NCBI GenBank assembly: GCA_000349905.1
Contig: KB722755.1
Coordinates: 309,054 to 349,899, forward strand
From: Volvariella volvacea V23
Taxonomy: Eukaryota > Basidiomycota > Agaricomycetes > Agaricales > Pluteaceae
Length of the DNA: 40,846 nt
Direction: 5' to 3'
Shown: positions 1 to 11,682 of the stretch, piece by piece
How the letters are laid out: every line of letters starts with the position of its first letter
Numbering within the stretch: the stretch's first letter is position 1
The notes under the pieces: model-generated
The model's database searches: none
What the model was told of the DNA's origin: nothing
The model's input: only the letters and a program-made list of their open reading frames with translations
Translations under genes and position numbers: made by a program

Positions 1-3000
1 CCGGGATATTTGCATTTTTATCAATCGTTTATCACTTCGTTCTTTTCTCTCTGATGTCGATAAAATGAAATGGGAGATATTGTAGAACACCGGTTGCGGC
101 TTGTTATCTGCTTCACATGTCTCTCAATCCCCAAAGTGTCCCAGGATAGCCCGGGATCCGTCCATTTTCCAGTCCCAGCCTCGAGTCGAACACGGAACAA
201 TAGTTCAAAATTACTGCTCGATTTTTCGTCATTGCTAGCCACGGTCTCGCGTTTGTGGGAGGATACCTGCCTAATTTGTTCTCTGGTGCTTGTTAACTCT
301 CTGTTTACGAGCAAGACGGAAGTGCTCGTGTCCTTTTGCGTGCTCATATGAACTCTGCGCTATTCTTGCGCAGACACGAGGCTGCGGTGAGAGATCCATT
401 ATTACCTACAATTAAGCGGCTGCTGACCAGAAGAACATAATCATTTAGAAGAGTCCTCAACAAGATGTCTTTCTATGACACCTTCCGAATACGACTTGCA
501 TCTGGCCGATATCGATGAGGTACTTTCATAGACACCAATCTACCTAGTTTCGGGGTAGGATGGTACGTTACTTGAACGATCGCAAGAACTCGACCTGATA
601 GGTAATGGCCACAATGTGAGTACCGGTGTGTAAGGGCTTTATGCGCCCGTAGAACGAGTCGGGCCTCATCGTGACCGTGCGTTGAGTTCTTTGCTAACTC
701 TGGGTCTGCCTTCTCCGAGTGCTCTTCCGTTCATAATCGGGACTCAGCCAATAGCATTACTCAGCATTGCAGATCTGCATGTCATGGCGTGTCAATTGAT
801 GTACTGGGAAAGTCCTGCTACATAATTAGCTCTCAGGTCGCCCGAGCCTCGTGGGGAGCCAGGGTGCACTGGCTTCCACGCTCGCTGCGCCTTCAGACCC
901 TACGTTCACGTATACGTTCTCAGCGCAGCCGTGGCGGTACGCTGCCCGACTTGGTGGGAGGACGATCACCTTAATGCGCAGAGCGGGTGTCAACTGACTC
1001 GAACGCGAACCTTAACTCTGTTCAGCCTCGTTCGTCATCGCCACTTTCACCGGAGCAGTCACCACCCGTTGAGGAAGCAGGGGAGCGGTGTTATTATACA
1101 GGATCCTCATCAAGTGGCGTATTTTTATAGATCAAACCCACCATGAGCCTCGCTGGTTGTTAGCTCATAGTCATGTGTGGCGTTCACCAGACACGTATAG
1201 GTTGGCGCACAAGCTAGCGTAAACGTTCCTAAGCAGCATGCTCACGATTGAAGCCCGCTCGTTGTCATATGATTTGCCCACACCCCAGGCATCATCTGTG
1301 GGAGTTTCTCTGGCTGTTCGCAAGCGCATTATCAGCCCCATACTCCTTTCAGCGCTCAACTAACTTGAAAAGAGCTGCTGTGCATCTGCTGTACGTCTAT
1401 TCCTTCCCAATCCGCCAATCACCGTTTTCTCCTTCAGCACTGCTTTGCATCAAAACCATCAAATGATACTCTCGGCCACTTGCGTAGCATGTACTTGTCA
1501 AATCGACGAACAAGTTTGATGTACTACTACCTCCGTTCCGTATCTTATCTATATCGATGAACGATCTTGGAAGCCAGTCAGATTCCAGACCACGATGGCG
1601 AAGAGTCGCTGATAAGAGGCGGACGTAAAAAGTATGGATACACCTCCTATTTCCGGATTGGCGCATTGCTAGCGTTCAGATCATGAGGACAATCCCTGTC
1701 GTCATTTCATTTAAGAATCGCTCTGCAATGCATGGGCTGACGAAAGAGGAATTCCGATCGCTTATCTCCATAACACGTCCATTGGGGGGGACTCGGTAGT
1801 TATGGTGCAAATGGAGGAGAGGCTGACTTAAGGAGGAGAAAGTCGTGGTCAGCTGCGACGCCTGTGGTGCATTCTTTCTGCCACCTCTATCGTCCGTCCT
1901 TGCACTGACGGGAATGGGTGTGGGAGAAAATTTGTCGTCCACCGTGGCGTCACCGATGTGAGCATGCGTCTTGGTGAGATGAGCAGGCTCGTTGCGATTG
2001 CATCTGATCCTTGGCGCCGATTGAACTTCGATTGGTCCAGGAACGCCATATCGTTACACAAATGGTTTTTGCTAGAGGGCTGGTGCTGGTCACTGACGTC
2101 ACGGCTAACGTGGGAGGCCTGGCCATCCCATGGGAGTTTAGAAGTATACGGACCTTGTAAACTCGACTAGGCGTGCTGAGAAACTTGGAGGTTAGGAGTA
2201 TTTGCGGAAGAATAACTCCAAGATTATCGATTATTACCTGGGACTGCCACGTAAGAATAGCAGGTTCTGCAATAAAGGAGTCTCCGTTCTGGTGAGGTAA
2301 AGAGAAAAGCAGCAGTGTGCCGCAATCCATTGCCTGTTCTGGGAATAGATGTGTCGTGCCATTCGCCGTGTGGACTGCACAGGATTGCGGTCATCTTCTC
2401 AGGAGCGAAGTCACCTTGAGGACAGTTTGACGTAATGACCAGCACTGCGGATTTCTCGTCAAGATTTAGTTCATCGAGAACTCCTGCGCCAAGGCTATGA
2501 AAAGCACCATAAAGATTCACCGGCACCCTCTTGATTGGACTTGTTCTCGTTGCTTAGTTAGTAGAGATTCTGGACCACGCATTGCACCCACGTCTGACGT
2601 CTTTTCATCTGATTGATTCTAGAGCTCAAGCACTGGTCCTTTACTGGGATTGTCTCTGATAGCTGAATCTTCCCATCTCCCTCCTACCCTTACCTGCGTA
2701 ATCGCATCGTGCGTCATCACGATTTGAACGATGATGTGCAAAAAGCTTAGTCAATACCAGCACTACTCACCCCACATTGCAGTAACGTTCATTATTCCCC
2801 ATCCGTCGTCCAACGCACTCCCCAACTCGACACCTCATGTGCCTGTGATAATCCCATGTATCGATATTTTCCCTCGGGATTGTCTTCGCGGATCTTGTTA
2901 CTGATCTGCGTGCTTTAATGCCATGATCGTTATGGATCAACGGTGATGAACTCGAACGCTGGAAACCTCATGCCCTATTGGACGTCTCGCCACATCTTAG

Positions 3001-6000
3001 ATTAAAAGCGCCCTTCGCCCCCTCAGAAACAAGGAAGTTGACCGCTGAGGACTGCACTTCATGAATGAAAAGTTCAGCCTCCTTCACTCGCGCGGTGAGG
3101 AACACCGATTTTTTCTCTACTTAAAGTTTGAACATCAAATTGTTTACTGCGGTCTGATGGCACTCACAAACTTTAACCAAGGTCATCCTCGACTCTGGAC
3201 AACCGCACGAGGCATGTTCCCTTGGGGTATGCACACAGTGAGTGAGAGAACAAGGCAGAGGGGTAATACCGCCTTGAGGGGTTGAGGAACAAATTAAGGC
3301 ATCTCCGGCTTATAAACAATATATACCGTGGAGGTTGGCGAAAGAATCGGAGCTGCCTGTATTTGTGGACTTGTACTCTCGACCATGGATTTGGTCCGGC
3401 CTATTTGATCGGTATTGGTTTTTGTGGTGGTGGGAGGGCCAGTCAGATGGCAATGCTGTGGACAGGAGTTGCGAACAGACGCCCATCGCCCATATTGCCG
3501 TCGACGACGGCCATGGCATAATCAATAGCACCCAACACCCCGGGTGGAGCTGTTGACGTCGTTGTCGGTAGCGCTCAAGACATCAAAGTGCAACCGAAAG
3601 CAGATCACATCGCTATAAAGTGACAAATCGGTAAAGCAGAATCTCATCATAATGCTAAGGACCCTCACTGACCCTACGCAACTTGATTGTGTTCCTCCTT
3701 TTCGTGGCCTCCCCACTCCTCCCCCGAGCATCAAAAAGTCAACATGCATCATCCTTGAAGCGCATTGGTATAGCTGTTGAACGTTGATCTTTGACGATGC
3801 CCAATCAAAAGACAGATTCATGACCTAAGTGCTGATTGATCTTTTCCTAAGTACCGTTTCTCACCTTCCTTTTTCTCTCCGTCCTGTTCCTGCAACTCGT
3901 GATCAATACAAAAGGGAGATTCCCTGATGAGATGGATCTAGGGGCAGTCTTCACTAAGACGGTGGTGTATAATCGGCTGGGCTGCTGTGCCTTATCGTGA
4001 CGGGGGCATTACCCCCAGTTCTCCGCTTGCCCAGTACATTACCTAGCATTGAAAAAATGGGAGTGCACCAATGCCGTGAACATGATACACGTGCAGAACA
4101 ACCAGTCGAGCACGTTGAGAAGAAAGAGCCTTCAACACCTCCCTGATATGGCCCTTTCTTTCAGCCTAGTGCATTCATGCCTCGCTTCATAGTTCGCTAG
4201 AGATGCGTGCCTGTTCGCGGGGAGTGTATGAACGCCTTATGGATTTCCTTTTCAAGGTTCGTATAGTTCGCATCTGCTCTTTTTTGTCCATAATGATGCC
4301 CGCGGGAAGATTATGTCCGTCAAAGTGGTGCCGCTAAAATGTCGGCCGCGTGTGGCCGTGCTGTTGTGAGGTGGAATGAGTGATGTCGGAACCCGCGGGT
4401 TGTGCACGACACCTTGGGGCGGTCTTGGCTCGAAGGAACTTGACGGTCAGCATGTGTGGCTTGCTCTTGGGTCGAAAATGACGCAAGAATAATGGACCAG
4501 TCCCATCATTGCATAAATGCCGGAGGCGTGTGGACTTTAGGAACGCCGTTTGGAGGGAGAAAGCATCGCGGGAAGACCTGTGGACCAAGAACAATAAAAA
4601 AGGCAACCAATTGGGGAAGGTGGACCATACCGCGAACGGAAAACCGCTCCCACAGGGTCTTCCCTGCTGGCTGAGACTTAATCAATGCTCATTTGGCGCT
4701 GGTCGCAGCATTGCAACTCAGCTAACCATAAGATGGCTCTTGTCCCACGCAGTTGTCTTGCCTATTAGTACGAAGACGTAGTGGGCTCAAACTGTGTTCC
4801 AAGGTGATGATGCAACCCTATGCCTTGAGATCGAAAAACCATATCGAGCATATGAAAAGCCGCCTAACTTTCCTCAATTATCAGATCGAGGTCTAGACTA
4901 TAATTCGCAAAGACTTACCAGTCTGGTTGGCTAAGAGCGAGCCCTGGACGTGGGGGCAGAGTATATCACCACACAATATCACTGCTTGACCCTGTACTAG
5001 ATTTCAGTGTTACTTCCCTGAACGAGGTGACCAAAATGTAGACTTGGCCCGAAATTGGTTGATCTCCCGAGGAAGAGAGCAGCAATTGCCTCGGAATAAC
5101 CTAATCTCGTCACATATAGGATGGTACGCTCTCTTTCGCGTGTCTTCGCGCTATGAGTTGGCAAGGTACGCCCTATTTCAGCCTCTATGAAAGCACAAGT
5201 CGGACCCCTATCTCGGCCATGAGAAGACAGCGAGTGCGGATTATGACACAGGCGTGGTTAGAAATCATCACTGCCTCTTTCTGCCGTTGCAGAACTCAAT
5301 CGTGCAAGGGTTCAGGGTGAGCATTCCATTGTGATTGACGTGAGAACGCACGCACCTCGCGCTGATTAACTCCAGGTTTCAGTTTTGTGGCACAGGGACT
5401 TTCGCAAGTCATTTCAGCGTTGCCTTTCGGCCACAGGCTCTGCCCCGTGATGAACCAATACGAACACCAAATAATTGGGAGGGTTGTCGAATGGGGCGTC
5501 ATCGCCAGCGATAGGAGCGAGCTATTCTCCGAAGCTCGCACGGTGGTGATGTTGCCCATCTATAATATTTTGCTTACGCCTCTAGCCCCAGATTGTTCAC
5601 AAGGGAGCAATGGCCAGACTCTCTCGCGCTCCAGACTCGGTTAATTCGGTCATAATTGTATGTTTTTCTCAACTATGATGAAAGAAACTTAATGGTTGTG
5701 TAACCACGGATGCTGCATCAGTATCCAGAACAACCATAACTGTCGAATGGGGCCAGTAGCAGTTTTTATCGCAAATGAAGGTTCAAAATCCATCAAACCT
5801 TCTACGCCACAAGTCAGGATTGTGCCCAGCATGACACCCTATTTCTCACCAGCGTCGGGACCCCACATTCGCATTCAAGTTCAAGTTGAGTACGGAGTTG
5901 TGGCACCACGAAAACCAGGGCAGCTAATTCACTCGACAAATCCGTGAGTAATTCGCATTAATGGGAGAAATGATCGCACTCAAACCAGTGGGGTTGACGC

Positions 6001-6192
6001 CAAATCTGCTTTTCTCGCGTCTTGCCTGAAAGTGCGAACTAACTGTCTTTGAGTACTTGAGATGGTGTCGCACTATGGGCGCCAAACAGGGACAAACACA
6101 ACTCAGGAGCTCCCTGCTGTGAGTCACAGCTCTTAGCTTACCACCTCGATGTCTGGTGCGCGGAGCTAATCGTATCCTCATTCTCAACCGTT
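1..6192. other. gene-poor region, no supported gene
   Basis: Open frames here are short, lie on both strands and mostly lack family motifs. Codon-like bias is not evident. The one stretch that reads like real protein is an ATG-less frame on the minus strand near 2224-2550, reported under findings. I saw no terminal repeats or transposase and reverse transcriptase motifs, although old degraded mobile elements cannot be excluded by eye. No tRNA-like B box with a matching cloverleaf was recognised. Confidence 0.6.
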
Positions 6193-7125
6193 ATGAGCAC
6201 GGAAACCCCGTTCTATCAAGCCTTCCTTTCATCTGTGACGTATTCGGTTACGAAAGGGCAAGATATTACCAATTTGCAGCTAGAGGAGTGCGCGCGCCTT
6301 TTCAGTGACAACTACGGCGTCTGGAGTGATGAAGCTGCCAAAGCGTTACCCTTCCTAAGAGCGGGTTCGTCTCTATTTTTACACTGCCTTGATTTCTTAG
6401 TGATGGATTCTTCTTACGCAGGTAGCCGTGTCAAGGTGAATGCCTCTAAACTTCGTACCCAATGTTTGAGCGAACCTTCCCAAACCCGACTTGCGACTTG
6501 TTCCGTTGGTGGGAAGTTGGTTGGTCATGCGTTTGCTACCTCTTGGGACTCCGAAAGCGGTAGGAAGTAATCATGCCTTGCTCGAGTAGGCCATCTGAGT
6601 CGGACAGGCATCGTGGTCTGGATTACACAGCTGGTTGTAGCTGCCGATGAGAGGAGGTGCTATCATGCAACATCTTTGTTGCAACTGCTTCGGCGAGATC
6701 CTTTCTTCCGAGGTGCCTCTATCTTCGGTCTTGCGTCATCCCACCCTGCTGCATGCCATGCTCTTGCAAAAATGAGCCGTGAGTATCGGCGAATAGAGAA
6801 TGGAATTCGGAACGTTGAGTGATTGTTAGATATTTGGATCAATCACATCGACATCGATTTTATCAGACGGCATGCGAAGAATGTTCTTTCCAATTCACCC
6901 ATCGATTATCTGAAGACCGCCGTACTTTGAGGGTCCGCCTTCGATCCCACGGATAGCAGTGGCGCTATATCGTGTGCCTTTACCAACTTTTGGGTTGATC
7001 ACCGAGAGCCTTTGAAAGTACTACAAAACTATGTTGTAAGGAGAGCGTGGATATTGGGTGACCTCCTTGAAGGGCATGAATTCCTAATTCTGGTACCCAC
7101 AAAGCAGGCTCCACCGCCGTTATGA
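6193..7125 (+). pseudogene. GNAT-like N-acetyltransferase, interrupted by one in-frame TGA
   Basis: I place four exons at 6193-6364, 6422-6559, 6608-6778 and 6830-7125, separated by GT-AG introns of 57, 48 and 51 nt. They total 777 nt, or 258 codons plus the terminal TGA at 7123-7125. Codon 194 (6928-6930) is TGA, in the context Leu-stop-Gly-Ser; downstream the frame stays open for 64 codons and still reads like protein (FTNFWVDHREPL, GHEFLILVP). The GNAT signature is in the middle. A beta strand GKLVGHAFAT (about residues 86-95) is followed by WITQLVVAADERRCYHATSLL (about 107-127), where the arginine-containing turn and helix would bind the acetyl-CoA pyrophosphate. Such proteins transfer an acetyl group to an unknown amine. 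Family assignment comes from motif pattern and recalled resemblance to fungal hypothetical acyltransferases. A sequencing error or a functional 193-residue product is possible. The first intron donor (GTTCGT) is weak, and its 57 nt are open in frame. Confidence 0.8.
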
Positions 7126-10100
7126 ATTACGGGGTTGGGGGGCAGTTGTTGCTGATTGCGTTAAGTTGGGTGATTCTCAGTGTAATCAAACTCTGAAGCT
7201 TCTTTCTACTTTCACCCGTTCCAGCCTGAAAAGAGGGGACGCTGAGGGAAAGGAGATAGCTTCAGCTGCGCGCTGAGCCTAGTTATTTTTTTCTTCCATA
7301 CCACTAACCTCTATGTATCTTTACACGCGACATGCAACGTGCAAGTAGTCGGCGGCAGGGACGCTAGCAGCTTCGCGTGACTTTGAATATGAAGAGGACT
7401 TCTCCATAAGTAATCGCTATTGTAATAACTAAATCACTAACCCTGTACTTAGGGTGCGACTTGCTCTGTACGTGTTCTTCCCCGCGTTTATATGGTATTC
7501 ATAATGATCATTCTACCTGCAAGGTAGACCCTCAATCACAGAAAACTGCAGGAGCCGGTGAAATAACTATGAATGGGTGGGAAAATGTGAAAGGGTGTAG
7601 TCGAATAAGGTTATATCCAACTACTTCAGAGGGAAACCAACATTCAAGGCCCGGGAATTTCTGAAATGACATGCCAATGGTGATGGTGGCAGAAAGTGAT
7701 GCCCTCCATTGAGTTCGTTCACCGATCCAGGTTCATGCAAACCTAATAGTAAGGATAGATCGGTGTACATACAGGAAACCTCTTGCTTGTGAAGTTTCAA
7801 GCTTCAAGGTTTCCTCCCTCCATTCAAGTGGCGTGCGGGTACAATACTCCCAGTTCTATGACTAGTCGGTTACTACCCTCGGTCACTTCCGAGCCCGCCA
7901 TCGCCCATGATGAACCCATGAGGCAAGGTTGATCACGAGAGACTCGGATGAAAACCACCTCATCTGATTCCTCAGAAGCACTCAACTATCAAACGATCTG
8001 GGGACCCACGACAGTGTAACATGGGGTTTGTATGAATGGCAATTTGGAAATGTACTTTCCTCACGAGACTCGATGTGTGATGGCCTGAGAAGAAATATGC
8101 AGGGGGCTACTGGCAGCGATCTTGACAGCTCACAAGGACGGTGAAAGGGACTTACGGGTATGCTCATACCTCATTAACCCCACAATTCCTGCAGTGTCGT
8201 TTGTTGACACACGGGCACACGCGTCTATGTCCTTTGCCAAGACCGAACCCAAGACCGTGATCAAAAGCCATCTGCTTCGAAGTATACCAGGCTGAAAGCC
8301 GCCATCTCTCTACTCCGGATCCGAAGTCACAGCAACTCGAAACACATTCGAGCTCCACATCTCGACCTCGTTCTTACCCACGCACACATGCACGATCATT
8401 CCCTACTAAACCAGATCGAGGGACCGCGAGAAAAAGGCAAGAAAATTGCTGTCAAGTTTTGTCGACAAAGAAGACAGGCTGTCTTGGGAGAGCAATGTCG
8501 CGGAACATGCATCAATCGTTAATGATTCTTGTCAAGTTACACGGAAAGTCAAATTTGGAGACATGAGCGTTCCGACGATGACCCGGGATGGGGACTTTGT
8601 GTGTTTGTGTTGTGATCACGTCTATGTCTATTTTCTGCCACGATGGACGACAACGACAACGAAGACATGGGAGTTTCTTGAACGATGCCAAGACTTTGAA
8701 ATGTCAAGTCATATACCAACTAAATGGGTGGGCTGATATCACAAGAGATGTACATACTTAGACGAGCGTAGGAAAATTCACCCAGACATGGAAATTTGAA
8801 CGAGTGGGTGGACACAGCTGACACGGTTGCACATATGATGTAGTAAGAGTTCGGAAGGATGAATGAAGGAGGAGGGGAAGAGGGGAGGCGAGGAAGGGCT
8901 CGTTCGACATGGCACTTGGTCACGGTGAACTATTAGCATGGACACCGGTCCCAGCAGCCCGAACCCCAGTGGATTCGCGCAGACGCACGACTTATCCAAT
9001 AGATCAAATAGGTGCGCACATCAAAAGGGGTTCAACTTTGCAAGATCACATCGTACGGAACGATCCCATTGCTGTGCAGTTTCGCTCGTGATTCAAATGC
9101 TATGTACGTTGACATCGCGCATTTATTGTCGCCGATAACGATAACGAGAGCTGGGATGGTGAGTTGCTTACTTGAAAGATGGAGAGCCCTGAAGGTTTCA
9201 GGGAAGGTTTGTGGATGGATTGATAGTGTTTATCTTTCGTTCCAACGGCCTCGAATTCAGGTCGGGGAGTTTACAGCCAACAGAGTGCGAGATTGCGCCC
9301 AGACCGATACTTCAGGTGCCTGATATGGGTATATCCTGAATATGTTTATTTTGCAGAGCAACAACAAAACGTTCACGGGAGAAGTTGACATGATGATTGG
9401 CTTGGTGTCAAACAAGAGGGATATACTGACTTATATGTCGATGTTACCGGCATCGTAAGCCAGGTTAACGCCTGATGGGTACGTATAACCTGCTTATGTT
9501 AGGACGGCTTGGATAAGGTACTTGGTCCGGGCCATTACCAGATGGGTCAACGAATAAGTCCTGTTTAACCCAGTTTTGTTAAGTATAACCATGTCAAAAA
9601 CAGATATCTTGAGAACCAGCAAAGTCAGCAGGAAGCGGAGCTTATGAAAGGCTATTTTGCGGGGAAATGCCAGTGTTGACATATCATTAAGCGGTGGGCC
9701 CGTTATACAGTCACTGATAATGACAGCCGGGGACCAAAGCAAGGGATCGAGTACCTGCCAGCATTACCCGCATATGAAGAACATACCGACGACAATCATT
9801 TTGGTTTGGCAGTCAAGTGACAGAAAGTGGAGGAATTAAATCGCCTTTGAGGCCTGCCCTCTTGATGTCAATCAAATTCAAGGTTCCAGTTCAAAATCCC
9901 AGAGGTTGGCTCAAACTCACGAGGGGGACAGTCGTGAATGAAGCGGCAATGTCTTGACTATGTGAAAGTCTTGGTATCCCGCCAAAGTACTGGCTAGCAT
10001 CGCTTCTAAACGAGCTCTTCAACCCCACTTGAACAACTGTCCGCTCCCCGTGCGAGCGATCGTATGAGGTTTCTGGAATTGCAGAGAACCTAGATGAGGA

Positions 10101-11682
10101 TTATATGAAATGCGGTTTCCTGTTCAGTACATTGCTAGGAATCGATAACCTCCTCATTGCAAACTTCTTTGATCGTGAGTATCAACGCAGGCCCTTTGGG
10201 AGTGTTTTGCTGGCGACAACCGCTGCACTTCAATCATCCACCACGGCGACGACAGGTAAGTCAGGATGATCGGATGGACATGAGTCTTGGGGTTTGTACA
10301 TAACCATTCATACCTCATGACACATACATCAGAGTACCTCTGGTGGCGATCCGACGTTGCATAAATTATGGGGTTCGGTAAGTTCACCCGGTGAAGGGAA
10401 CTCTCCGCCTATATTTTTGGGTGCTCTTATAATCGATTCGTCATAGGTGATATCAGTGCGGAACGTTTGATACCATGGTTATGGTGGAACGCATCCAAAC
10501 GCTGTGCGGAATGTCGGGTGAACACGACGGACACCCGACATTGCATCCTTCTCCTTGTTTACGGCCTTACCTCCTGGGGCTCGAGAGCACGGGTGAGATC
10601 GCAAGGGCTCTTCCCATGTGAGTCCATAGGCCAGAAAGAGGCCAGAGGCGATTATCACCGCACTTGGCATTATAGCCACCTGTTCAATACCGCCCATGCA
10701 AGGGGGGGTAGGGATCATGAAAGCCCGTGCCAAACGAGACGAGGAGTAAAACAAAGAGAAGCACATCGCAAGACAACTGTCGTTCCCAGCATAGAAGTAA
10801 TAATACGACCACGTCTGCGGTGTGAATGTCTTGTCCCGGACACAAGTTGGGTATGAGATATCTCCCACGGACGGGTAGGGAGACTTGTGAGGATAGGATC
10901 GCCTATCATTTCCCGAAAAGAATCCTCCGTGATTTGCGATGATTTATCCATGACCTTCGTCGGCGGATACGTAATGACACCAACGAAAACAGGAGCGGGA
11001 GAGAGAGGTGGCGAGCCGTATAAATTGGCCACGAATAACCCACGAAAGCAATGGATCGGGGATTCCGGGAGCTGTCGAAGCGGATGTAAGGACCGTATTA
11101 ACGTCAAAGTCAAGGGAATAACTACGGAGGGAGTCATTCAGGCTCTTGAAAATAGATTGACCTTGCGAGTTGTGTGATGCTGAAAAAGGGAGGCGGCACG
11201 GTGGGAGACTGGGAGGGGTTCCACACGCAGTTTCGAACCGAATCCTCCGTACTACGGTGCGTTTTCGGTATGCCAGATATTCTTGGATGTGAAGCAGGTG
11301 CTCTGGCAAGGGTGGCCAACTCGAAGGCAATGCTCTTGGGCTGTTCTCGACTGGACAGCAGGATAAGGGTTAGATACACAAAATAATTGTTTTGGAAAAG
11401 TTGGCTATCTCTGAGTTAGGAAGGCACCCATTGTAGAAGGTTGGGTAACTTGTATGCATATGGGCTGATAGTAACGGGTCATAGAAATCAAGTCGATGAG
11501 AATTAACGCCTTTTGTGCTGTCTGACGCGGTGAGCAGACATGCAAAGCGGAGAGGGAGGATAACAGAAAAACGAGCAAGACCGCGATGTTATGTAAGCCA
11601 CACTCCCAACGTTGCCAACGGCTTGGACGCCCAGTCTTCATCGCTTTCCACTCCCAACTCTCCTCGAGCTCTTTCGCTACAA
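7126..11682. other. gene-poor region between the GNAT pseudogene and MKT1
   Basis: No gene could be supported. Short overlapping frames on the minus strand between 10479 and 11379 are relatively long and partly hydrophobic, which might be a decayed membrane-protein gene (see findings). The last 60 bases before the MKT1 start are CT-rich, as expected for a fungal promoter and leader. No repeats or RNA genes were recognised. Confidence 0.55.

Noticed and set aside
5779..5795. tRNA B-box-like GGTTCAAAATCC
   Set aside because: It has one base too many for the T loop, and no acceptor or anticodon stems pair around it.
6894..6950. A short extra intron that would remove the TGA of the GNAT-like gene
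   Set aside because: The only nearby GT...AG pair upstream of the TGA gives a 35-nt intron, which is too short and breaks the frame that otherwise continues correctly.
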